Shown here: positions 49,188-60,418 of the stretch, in pieces | Numbering within the stretch: position 1 is the first letter of the stretch | Layout: the number at the start of each line of letters is the position of its first letter | DNA from: Anaeramoeba flamelloides | Taxonomy: Eukaryota; Metamonada; Anaeramoebidae | NCBI GenBank assembly: GCA_027625915.1 | Contig: JANTQA010000060.1 | Location: forward strand, 558,001-622,000 | Direction: 5' to 3' | DNA: 64,000 nucleotides | Translations under genes and position numbers: made by a program | Notes under the pieces: generated by a model | Database searches by the model: none | What the model saw: only the letters and a program-made list of their open reading frames with translations | Told to the model about the DNA's origin: nothing

Positions 49188-51529
49188 TGTTTGTAACTAT
49201 TTTTTCATAAGTTCAGAGATAAAAAAAATTTTTTTTTGCTGGTAAACAAATGATTTTATACCATTAGTTCATATCAATTTTCAAAATATTTTTTGACTCA
49301 GTTCTGAAGTAAAGATGTTAATCATTTAAATATTAAGAAACTTTATCAAATAAATTAAACTTTGAAAAATTCAGTTACAATAACTGTTTACATAAATCGG
49401 CCAATGGGATTTATGCAAAATAGCAAAAACGTAAATATATTTTACATTTTTCTGAATTTTAAAGTCAATTTTAAGAGATTAGTTTATTAAAACTCTTATT
49501 AACTGGAACTCATAATTTTTTTTTTACTATAAATTGATTTAAAGACTCCAAAATAAGGCTATCATAAGTTAGAGATAATTACTATAATGAAAATATGTTA
49601 TTAAATAAAAAAAGTAAAAAGATTGTAAAAAATATATATTTATAAAAAGAATAAAATTCAATTTCTTATAATATCTTGTTTATTATTAGGATTTGTAAGA
49701 TATTATTTTGATAATATTCTGATTTGGACTAGAAGAACAAGAAAAAAAAAATACTACATTCAATATGATATAAGATGATATTGAGGAGTCGGAAAAATGA
49801 TCCTTAATATAATCTTTGGACAAAAACAATGTATTGATTTTTTGTCTGGAAAGGGATCCAAAATAAAGAATTGTTACCAGTGATTTATGAAGAAATGAAA
49901 TAATATGAATTACTTTTTATTTTCGGAACGAAGGATCTAACAAGAATGACAAACCAATAATAAAAACAAAAAATAATAATTAATTTGTTATTTGAAAGAG
50001 ATACTTTAAATAACTTGTTCTTCAAAGGATATTTTTACCTAACGAGAGTTATCAAAATATTGAATTTCAAAGGTGAACTTGTCAACATTAGAGACAAAAA
50101 CTTGATTTAAATTAGACAAAAACAAACTAGTTCGTTTAACCTAATAATAATCCCCATTTCCATTTTTATTCTATATTTATTAAGAAATAACCACAAAAAA
50201 CCATATATAAACGCTTACATAAACCAGTATTCGTAAAAATTGTCTTGATTTGTAAAATTCCTCAAAAATTAACTTGGATTGAAATAATAAATAAAAATAT
50301 TTTTTTTTTGAATTTTTTCCATTTCCCCGATTGCTGAATCTCCTTTAGATTGGGAAGTAGAGTTACAAAAGGAAAATCAAATCATTGCTTGCTAATAATG
50401 TGGACACTGAAACACATAAGTATGAGTAACTTTAAAATAAAAACAAAAAATAAAAGCTAAAAATGACCAAATGTTTAAAGCAGATAAGATCAGAATAAAC
50501 GAAATTATAAAAATTAAAACTATCCAAAAGTGAACATTCATGATCAATTATCAAATTATTAAATCACACAAAAGTATTGTGACTGTGATTTTGGGGGTAA
50601 TTAATTAAAGATACTATTGTTTTTTTTTTTTTTTTTTTTTGATTTTTTAACAATTTCTTCTTATAAACCCTTTTTAAATTTTAATTTTTTTTTCTTTTTC
50701 CTTTTTCCCTTTCAATTTTTTGCCTTTTCTTTTTTAACATAATACAATTTGGGAGTGCCTATCTCTTGAAAAATCGTGAAACCGATGATTTTAATACTTA
50801 AATTACATTTGAAGAAAACAAAGTAAAATGAAATATAAAGTATATTTTAGACTTTTTTCATTAATAAAAAACTATTTTTTTTAAAAAAATTTTATTTCGT
50901 TTTTGAAATTTAGGAACTATTTAAGATTTGTTTTAATTCTATATTTTATTTGAAAAAAGAAAAAAAAAACATTTTTTTTTTTCAAAATTAGATCATTTTT
51001 TCAATCAAAACTTGAAAAAAATATACAGTATTTGGATTTAGAGATTTTTTTTCAATCAAATCAATTTTATTTACTCTTTTTCAAACAGTCTCCAAAAAAT
51101 GTAGGTAATTTTTTTTTAATTTCAATTAAATAAATGATTCGATCACTTTTACTATTTATTTTTTTCAATATTGAAAGAATACCCAGGATGAGATATATTT
51201 CTGATTTTTGAGATAAAAAATCCCCTAAATAAATTAATTAAAGTCTCCTAAAATAATTTTAAATAATATATTTTAATATTAATTATTTTAATAAAATACT
51301 CTTTCCATGACTCAAATTGAGTTGAAAATTAGATCTAAAATTTTACAAACGTTCTCGATAAACATAATTATTTCTCAATCTATTTCCAGATTAACTACAA
51401 TACATACTAACATTTTTAGTGAATTAATTTCTTTCTTCTCAGTGGTCATCAAGAACCATTTGCTTTAGAATTCATAAATAAAAAGTTTGATGTTTTCAAA
51501 AAAATAAAAAAAAAATTATAGATATTGTA
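49188..51529. other. Gene-free AT-rich stretch
   Basis: I see no gene, RNA or repeat that I can support here beyond homopolymers. Confidence 0.5.
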
Positions 51530-52530
51530 TAATAAACTTAATTCAAAAAATTTTTAATAAGGCTAAAGAGTTAAGAGAATAACAACACGATACTTTACAT
51601 AAAATTTGGAAATAATATTGATTTAATAAACTATTTTATTTTCTTATTTTTTATTTTGTTTTCATTTCCTTTTTTATAGTCAAGTAATCTGTATCTTTAG
51701 ATCTGGATTTTTTTTTCAATTGTTGATAGAAGGTTAGAGATAAGTTTGCTTAATCAAAAGATCATATACAATTAGTAGATGGTATCTTAATTATTTGACC
51801 GATCAACAATTGTTGGTGAAATTTCTACAAATTACAAATACAATTTTTTGTAACAAAAAAATTGATGATGTAGGCCACTACATTTGGAACTATGAAAAAT
51901 ATGAGAGAACCAGAAAACACTAGAAAAAACAAATCATGAAAAATCTAAATTATTGATTATAACATAATAGTCAAAAAATAAACAGATGAATTATTGAGGA
52001 AAAAGAGCATAAAATAAATCTATCACATCACCATAGAATATCTTCTGACCAATATGACTCAACTCGAAATTAGGAAAAGGGAGCTCAAGTCAAAATAAAA
52101 CCTATTAACAAATTCATTTAAACCAAAAAATTTCAGTTCTCTCACAACAATTATTCAAAAACTCTTTATTTATTCCACCCTTCATTCTTTTCTAACTATC
52201 TTTTTTTCCCCACTTTTTCATTTTTTATTCTTTCTTTTTAATTTTTTTAGAAAACTAAATTAAGATTCAAATACTTCTGATGACGAATATCTGTTCAGAT
52301 ACTTGTGAAATTAGAAGTATCTCATTTTAGTCACTTCAAAATTTCCCCTTTAACAGATTAAATGATTGTTAATCAAACCCTTAACAATAAATCCAAAAAA
52401 AAATTATTATTTTGCCTCATCTCCAAAAATTTTGACATATCAATAATTTATTAGTATTTGATAATTATTTTTTTTTTTTTTGTGAGTAGTCTAATTTATA
52501 AACAAGTGTTATCATTTCATTTTTTTACAA
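51530..52530 (+). mobile_element. Decayed family A copy split by about 570 bases
   Basis: The left part (51530-51855) carries the family landmarks, including TAGTAGATGGTATC and TTGACCGATCAACAATT. The right part (about 52425-52530) has the late landmarks, TTGTGAGTAGTCTAATTTAT then AAACAAGTGTTATCATTTCA. Unrelated sequence lies between, so something inserted into this copy or two fragments lie side by side. Confidence 0.5.
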
Positions 52531-52684
52531 TTAATTAATTTGTTGAAATATTTTTTAAAGGCAATTATAGGATAATTTTATTATATTATGAAATCAAAAG
52601 AATAAAAAAAAAATAAATAAAACTAAATTTACTTTTAATTGGTATTATTTTTATAAAGTTACTTTTCTTTTAAAATACCGTTGT

Positions 52685-53250
52685 TCAATAAACTCCTTTT
52701 CAATCAAAATTGACCAGTTTATCAAAAAAATAGAACAAATTCTATTAGTTTAATCCAATATTCTAGATAAATAAATTTTCAATTTTTAGATCTAGATCAT
52801 TTTTTCTAATTTTTTAAATTTTTTATTTTTTTGTTTTATTTTTTTTCTTTTTTTATTGTCTTCAAGCTGAGTTTTTAAAAAGTCAATTTGAAAATTTGAA
52901 AAAAAAATATTGGCAACCCTAAATAAAAATTATTGAAATTGTGGCTTTGTAGTTTCTTTCAAAATGAATACACTTCCAATTAAAAAATATTATTATTTAC
53001 AAATTAAATTTTCCTAAAGTACTTGAGAAATTTTGCATAAGACTTTCCAGGATAAATATGACTTATTTTTTTTTTTTTTGGAAAATGTATATTTTGTTAA
53101 GGATATTTCTTTTCTGAATCTCGACTCTCCTTTGAAGTTATTTTTTTCTCTTTTTTCCAAAGAATAGTATATTGGTTGATTCTTAAAAAAAAAAAAAAAA
53201 TGAAATTTTTCTTTTTTGGTTGTGATACTTTGAGTTAAATATGGGTTTAT
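52685..53250 (-). repeat. Dispersed repeat B, copy 5 (inverted)
   Basis: Its reverse complement shows the family order: AACTCAAAGTATCACAACC, TTAAGAATCAACCAATATA, GAAATTTTATTTTTAATTG-like centre and AATAGAATTTGTTCTA-like end. More diverged than copies 1 and 3. Confidence 0.5.
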
Positions 53251-53702
53251 ATTTAATCAGCCAATATTTGATCAAATTTTATTTGAGTAACCCAATAAAT
53301 TATAACAAAAAAAAATATATATAAATTCAATGTGAATATTTTTTTTTTATAAATGGATTTAATAATAATATTGTAATAAATAAACCCTTTAAATCATTTC
53401 GTTTGGTACTGTGAAAGATATAAATTTATCAGAATCAAATGGGAAAAGAAATTGTCAAAAATCCTAGATAAAAACTTATACAAAAAATTTATTCTTAGAA
53501 AAAATAAACAGAAACTCTTTAATCTTACTCATCAAAATTATGAAATTTATTTTTCTTGTTGAGAATTTTTCATCATAGCTCTTATGGTTAGAAAACTTAA
53601 AGTAATAAGGAAAAAATAATAAAAATAAAAGTGAAAACCAAAAATACTTAAAATAGTAAAAAATATATAAATTCGGAAACATAGTCCCCGCTTTGAGAGT
53701 CG

Positions 53703-53790
53703 TGGAATACCAATTATTAATCACGGATTGTGGAATTTTTATCCATAATCGATAATCTTTCTATCTGGTTTTTGCTCCTCCTGTGTATAC
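53703..53790 (+). repeat. Direct repeat J flanking the kinase exon, copy 1
   Basis: About 88 bases with AATTATTAATCACGGATTGT and TTTGCTCCTCCTGTGTAT, matched in direct orientation by 55944-56012 on the other side of the kinase exon. Confidence 0.6.
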
Positions 53791-54500
53791 AGGATACGGA
53801 TAGTTTCTATTTGGTCATGAAAATGATAGTATTATTTTTTATTTATATTTTAATTATTTTTCTTCTTCTATTTTTTTTATTTGATAAATTTCCTTTAATT
53901 ATTCCTTTCTCTCAATAAACAAAATAAATAAACCCTTTTCCAATAATTATAATGATTCAAAAATCAAAAACAGTCTATTTTTTGTTAACTCTGGATTTTT
54001 GAAAAAAAATAAAACTCTATTTTTTCAAAAAAATAATTCTTTAATGTTTGTTATTACAATAAAAAAAATGTTGTATTTTGATAAAACATATATCTTTTAT
54101 AATTTAAGTGGTTTATGGTTTATTTTTTAAAAAGGTTTTGAAATTAAAAATTCAAAAATAGTGCCTTAAAAATTTTGGAATAACATATCTCAAAATCAAC
54201 TTTCATTATAAGATCAAAGAAATTTCTAATGGAAATCAATATGAATTTTTCTAAAATTATTCTACACTTTCAATCACATTAGAATAAGATAATTTAACTT
54301 TGCCAGAATTTATTTGTTTTCTGTAAAACAATTACGTGTCAAGTAAAAAAAAACAAAAGAAAAATGCAAAATGTGAAAAAAAGATTTCAAGATTGCCATT
54401 TTCAAATTATATATTTTTCTTCTAATATCCATCCAAACCCTTAGAATACATTTAATCCACTCACTACAACTGGATTAATAATATTATGGGATGGCTTATA

Positions 54501-55712
54501 TTAATTGAAATTTCTCAAGATTTTAACGATGGTATTTATTGCAGGCCTTTCTTCTTGTTTATGATTCCAGCATTGTATAATTAAGTCATGGAATAGATCA
54601 TTTTCATTTATTGGTGGGCGTTTGCCTTGTATACCAACAAACATCAATAGTTCATATGGGTTTGTCTTGGAAAAGGGTATTTCTCTTTTAGATATTTCCC
54701 ATAGGATGATTCCAAAGGCATAAATATCGACTTTGTTTGTATAATTAGTTTCGGCTCTTAGTAATTCTGGTGCCATCCATCTTGGTGTGCCAACTATAGT
54801 ATTATTAGAAAAAATTGCCGAGGCGTCCATTGTTTTTGATAAGCCAAAATCCGTAATTTTTGCACGATTTTTATGGTCTAATAATATATTTGGGCTTTTT
54901 AAATCACGATGAACTAAATTTTTGGCATGAAGGTATTGGATCCCTCGCGCAATATCTAAAGCAATTGAGATTTTTAACTTTCGAGGAAATTTCTTTTTGG
55001 AGTGTATTAATTGGAATAAATCACCACCACTGCAAAATTCACTAATTAATAATAGCTTTTTGGGATTTTTTGTATAGCCACCATAGAATCTAATAATCTG
55101 TGGGTGGTTTAGTGAGCAAAGCAAAGTAATTTCCTTTTTAAATTCATTTACTTGATCAATATTAAACTGTTGGCTTTGTCTTAATTTTGCAATTGCCACA
55201 TCATTCCCTAGCCAAGATCCTTTCCAGACCTGTTTAAATGCACCGCTGCCTACTTTCGCTTTAAATTGTAGATCATTTAACAAGATTTCCTGAAATGAAT
55301 TAAGGCTTTGTAATGCTGTAATCAAATAGTTTATGAGATCATCTTTGCTTTTATTTTCATTTTGATCGCTATTTATGTTTTTAATTACATTTTCCTTATC
55401 TTGTTTCACATTGCTTTTTTGATCGTTTTTTTGATTTACGAGTTTTTTTGAACGAACTTGTTTCACTTTTTTCTTTTGAATTCCTGATGGTTGGATTTGT
55501 TCTGTTTTTGTTGAGATTTTGAAATCTTGAATTAATTGGTTTTGGGTTGAATTTGTTAAAGAAGGAGTCAAATTATTTTCCATAGGAAGTTTCGTAGATG
55601 ATGTAATTTGTTGAAATTGCCCACCAATTCTGTAATTAGTTAAAATCCCTACTATTTGATTAGTAATAGATTCATTCTTTAGATTCAAAGCTAATTGGAG
55701 TGGTGTTTTTGC
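54501..55712 (-). CDS. TKL-type protein kinase, terminal exon, preceded by an ankyrin-repeat end (5' exons not found)
   Basis: The exon opens at an AG acceptor (55713-55714) with AKTPLQLALN, the typical second half of an ankyrin repeat. Numbering below is from the TTG (Leu) codon at 55688. A Gln/Lys-rich linker of about 120 residues leads to a full kinase domain (about 141-393). It has the glycine loop VGSGAFKQVW (146-155), alphaC Glu186, the HRD loop HRDLKSPNILL (260-270), DFG (280-282), GTPRWMAPE (300-308), and DIYAFGIILWE of the TKL group. The usual VAIK lysine position reads VAIAK, so Lys168 lies one residue late. An in-frame stop precedes the acceptor, so upstream exons must supply the start and the rest of the ankyrin repeats. 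I see none in the next several kilobases. The gene is either split by a long intron or 5'-truncated. Confidence 0.85.
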   Translation of the reverse strand, partial: AKTPLQLALNLKNESITNQIVGILTNYRIGGQFQQITSSTKLPMENNLTPSLTNSTQNQLIQDFKISTKTEQIQPSGIQKKKVKQVRSKKLVNQKNDQKSNVKQDKENVIKNINSDQNENKSKDDLINYLITALQSLNSFQEILLNDLQFKAKVGSGAFKQVWKGSWLGNDVAIAKLRQSQQFNIDQVNEFKKEITLLCSLNHPQIIRFYGGYTKNPKKLLLISEFCSGGDLFQLIHSKKKFPRKLKISIALDIARGIQYLHAKNLVHRDLKSPNILLDHKNRAKITDFGLSKTMDASAIFSNNTIVGTPRWMAPELLRAETNYTNKVDIYAFGIILWEISKREIPFSKTNPYELLMFVGIQGKRPPINENDLFHDLIIQCWNHKQEERPAINTIVKILRNFN

Positions 55713-55943
55713 CTTTTAAATAAAAACAGATTAATAGAAATGTTAGTAATTTATTTAGTAAATATTATTATTATTATTATTTAGTGTTTATAATAAGTTT
55801 TTTATGATTTTTTGAAATTAATTCAATGAAAAAAAATTAGTTATTTATAAATATACAATTAAATTTTATTTTATATAAAATAATTAAACCAATAAAAAAA
55901 AAAAAAAATATTATTATATATTGTATTATTTCAATTTTGGTAT

Positions 55944-56012
55944 TGGAATCTCAAATTATTAATCACAGATTATGGAAATATAATTTTATTTTGTTTTTCC
56001 TCCCTGTATATG
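55944..56012 (+). repeat. Direct repeat J flanking the kinase exon, copy 2
   Basis: It carries AATTATTAATCACAGATTAT and TTTTTCCTCCCTGTATAT and lies 230 bases beyond the acceptor of the kinase exon, where an upstream exon or intron would be expected. Confidence 0.6.
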
Positions 56013-57148
56013 TCTTTCGCTACAATTTTGCTGTTTTTTATTTTTTCTAATTTCCAGTAATCGATACCAAAAATAATATTAATTCTTATATGAATATTAT
56101 AAATTGAAAGGGAATTGTTGATCAATAAACTAATCACGAAAAAAAATTCAAAGATAATGAACTGAAATAATTTTTTGCTTATTGTGAAAACATAATGAAA
56201 AATCTATTAATTTGGAATTATATGAAGAGTTACTTATTGAAATTTGAATTTAACAAGATTAAAAAAGTTTAGAAACTCTGTTTTTTTGATCATAAGAGAT
56301 TGATCCAAAATAGATTTGTTTTGAAAAAACAAAATGTCTTGAAATACTACAATTTTTCAAAACAGAAGAAAATATTTATTTTTTTATTTTTTGAATAATT
56401 TTTTTGGAAAACCACCATTTCGATTTCAAATTCTAAAGCATAAAGCATTATTTAGTTTATAGTAAGACTGGAAAACAGTATTTAATTACTTTTTTTGAAG
56501 TGAAATTTTTCATTAAAAAAATAAATCCAGAATAGACATAGGGGATTTGGTACTCATTTTCATTAATGAGATTCACTTTTTGGGATTGTTTATTACCAAG
56601 TGGGTTTTAAAAATTACAAATACACATCAGAAATAAAACCCTTTGTACCTTGAATGATTGTTAGTAGTTAGATTTTATCTTTTTTTGGTTGAAGAAAATA
56701 ACAAAAAAGAGTATTTTATTTTTTCAACTCATAGAAAGCTTTGTTTAATTTCAATTTTGGTTTTAAAATTGTTTTTTTTTGGTGGTGTGTTTCACTAGGT
56801 ACAGAAAAAAAGGAGTTGTATTTTTTAAAGAAAAAATTTCGAATCAAATTTCAATTTTTACAAAAAATAAAATGGTTTTCATTATTTATTCGAATTTTGG
56901 AGAAAAAAACAAGTAATTGCTTCACTCTATTTGGATTGATCTTTAAATTATTTTAATTTTATTCACTAAAAAATAATAAAACGTTGAAAATATTTTTATT
57001 TTTTTTCAATTTTTAGCAAAAGATCATAGGGTTTTTTGAACTAAAATAGTAAATCAAGAGCTGGTTTTAACAATATTCTAATCAAATTTAGATGTTTATA
57101 TCCATTAAAACAAATTCTTTAAAAAAAACATTATCATGGTATGTTAAG

Positions 57149-57194
<46 letters not shown>
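57149..57194 (+). repeat. ACAT and AT microsatellite
   Basis: Five ACAT units run into about eleven AT units. It is simple sequence in a gene-free stretch. Confidence 0.9.
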
Positions 57195-57195
<1 letters not shown>

Positions 57196-57546
57196 TATCC
57201 ATTGGATCATTGACTCGCCATCTGGAAAAGTTTCGATAAGTTATGTCCAAAAAAGTGGGGAAATTTTATTTTAAAAGATCTTTATTAAACGAAATTCTAA
57301 TATACCTATTTAAAGGAGTATTTTGAGTATAAAAGGAAAAAATCAGGATTTTGAAAATCATTTATTTAAAAGTCGTTTTTCAAGCATAAAAAAACAGTAA
57401 TATATTTTACTCCCGAAAAGGTCTCAAAAATTCGGAGAATTAAAAAAGGTGGATTAAAAATGGTGAACAATTCGTCCTTATAAGATTTACTAATGGAAGA
57501 AATTTTCAAACACAATAAAACAGAAGTTGAAAAATTTTTTCTAAAA

Positions 57547-57573
57547 GAAAAGAAAAGAAAAGAAAAGAAATTT
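57547..57573 (+). repeat. AAAAG pentanucleotide repeat
   Basis: About five AAAAG units in tandem, with no gene near it. Confidence 0.85.
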
Positions 57574-58039
57574 TAGTTCGTTAAAAGAAAAATTAAAGAA
57601 GTTTTTGTTTCGTAAAAAGAGAAATTAAAGAACAATTTTTTTTTTGATAACTGAATAGAATGACTCGAATTTATTTAGCAACTATAGGTTTTGTAATAAA
57701 AAAACTTTTTTTACAAAACAATTACATATCAAAAAAAAAAATCAAAGAACAAAAGTGTGGAAAAATAATTAATTTTATTGTATGGCTCAAGATCTAATTT
57801 ACTTGGAATTTCAAGTGTTTATTATTCCATTACAAATAACTTTTGTTTTGTCATTGAGAGCTTTCAATGAAATTTTTTTCTTTATTTTTTTTTATTTTTT
57901 TTCTTAATTTTTTATAATTAAATTTGAAAAAAATTGGAAAAGAACTTTCGAAAAAAGTTAAAATAAAAAAAAATGTAAAACTACGGAGTTTTTGTTTTTA
58001 TGCCTACACAGGTGCTTTAAGATTCCACAATTGTTATTT

Positions 58040-58205
58040 GCCAACATTTATTGATTTTTAATATTGATCTAATTTGTTTGGTTTTATTACATTTATTTAA
58101 TCAAAGATATGAAAGTTCCTAATCTAAATTTTAAATGATATTCTTTAGGAGTGAAAATTGGTGATTATTTTTTTTCAGTTTTTAATGCTAATAAAAAAAA
58201 ATTTC
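58040..58205 (+). repeat. Repeat family C, copy 3
   Basis: It carries ATATTGATCTAATTTGTTTG, GAAAGTTCCTAATCTAAATT and GGAGTGAAAATTGGTGATT on the same strand as 45030-45260. Confidence 0.55.
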
Positions 58206-60418
58206 CACAAATAGATCTAATCTTGATAAAATTTTGAATAGAAAATGAAAAACTTATTATAATATTTTGTTGTCTAAAAAATCGTTTGTACAGCCTCAAT
58301 TTTTTTTTTTTATCGAATTTAGTCGTACTTCTTTTTGTATTCACCAAAAAAAGTATTTAATTTTATTTTTCATTTTTTGCAAATATTTTGATCAATATAT
58401 TTTGTAATACACACCATTGACATTGATTCAAGAATTATTAATATTCTATTTAATATGATATTATGCGTTTATGAACAGAAAAACTTCCAAAGAAAATATT
58501 ATTTGAAATTTAAAAAAAAAAATACATTGCCACACTTTTTTGGAAATACCTTAGATTCAAAAAAAAATATATTATCCGAAATTTAAAAAGAAAATTCCGA
58601 CTCTTTTTTTGGAAATAGCTTATGTATTGCTTACTAATATCCATTTTTGAGATTTTTTTAAAAATAATTTATTTTCAGTTTTTGATATTATTAAATTTAG
58701 ATTTAATTTTGTATCAATTTCCAAATAATTATATTTTATCATATTCTCATTAAACAAAAGATAATTAAAGATCTGATGTTTAATTGTCTTTATATACATA
58801 GATAGAAAATAAATATCTATTGAATTACAAATCTTAAAATTATTGTTTTTTTTTTTTTGTTATTAAAGTCAGTTTGTTTTTTTTTAAATATTTTTTCAAC
58901 AAATTTGAACAAACAATTTTCTAGTTGCTTGTCTGCAAAATAATAATTGTATTTTTTTTGATTTTTTTTTTTTTTTAGGAAAATTTCGAGTGAAACATAT
59001 GCTTTTGATGACAAATCCTGTATTTTTAAAAATGGTGTGTTTTCAACATAAAATTACTTAATATTCTGATCTACTTTCCAAAAAGATTGCTTAACGGGCA
59101 TTTGACTTTTAAAAGGTGTTTGTTTTTTTTGTTTAAATTTATTCTCTAGATAAAAATTTCGTTTATTGTGGCAGTTAATGTACAGTTTTTTCACATTAAA
59201 ATCTTTATTGTTGAGATAAATTGAATTCAATTATGAGTCAAAATAATTAGATGGTGTGCACATAAAAACAGTATATATCTATTTAAGAGAATTACGAAAC
59301 TTATTTGTTGTAATTTTAACAGTTTAAGTTTGGGAAAAAATTTGTTTTTTAGAAATTTTCATAGCGAGATATTTAAATTGAATTTTAATTCACTTTTGAG
59401 ATTCTTCAAGTGATTTAATTTTTGACACATATTTTTTTGGGCATTTAATAATAATGGATGTAAAATTTAAAAAGTTTTTTTTCTAATTTTTCCAAGAACT
59501 CTGTACTTTTTTTTCTTTTTTCTTTCTTTCTTTTTTTTTTTTTTTCAAAAAAGAAGTGAATCTGTCCTTAAAGACGGTTTTTATTAATTATATTTTGAAA
59601 AGGATATTTTCTTTTTTAATTTTGGTAAATAATTACTTGAGGGGATTTATACTAAACTCTTTTTCAAACAAAAGGGTACATCTATCAAATCATCAATACT
59701 ATTGAATTTGATTGATAATAAGATAATTACTTATTGTCAGATTTTCATTTTAATTTTTGTTTTTTTCATTTTTTGTTTTTTTTATTTATGGATATTGAAC
59801 AATTGTAAAATGTAAAAAACAAGACAAGGAGAAACATATTTGCAAATAATTCACCAGTATAAAACTGAAAACAGAACAAGTTTGATTTCGAATGAGCTAG
59901 ATATAGGAATCAAGAAATACCATTATTGGATTGGTGCATGTAACAAATAAAAAATGAAAATAAAAAAAAATAAAAAATAATTCCAACAAAATAACCAGAT
60001 GAATTGCCGATTTACTTAAATATGAGACTTTAAAGAACAAAAGTTTGATGTGTAAACGATTATCAATAAAATGTAAAGAACTTTTTCTCAATTCACCTTG
60101 TTTAACAGTTTTTATTGCTTTTATAAATTTTTTCTTTACAATTTAGAAAACGAGATTTCTTATTTCAAATAAAAGGGCAGATCAATTTTTTAAAATATTT
60201 AATTTTAATTATTATTGTTTTGTTTTAATAAGTTTTAAATATTCAGTTGAGTGCTTTTTTTTTTTTCTGTTTTAATGAGTTTCTTTTATTTTAGAATGAT
60301 ACTACAATTAATTTGATTCAATTATGACTAATTCTTGAAATTTTCTGTGTCCTTTTATTTGAAAAAGGGTTTATATTGAACTTTTTAAAATTTAATAATA
60401 TTTTTTTTTTTTTTTTCG

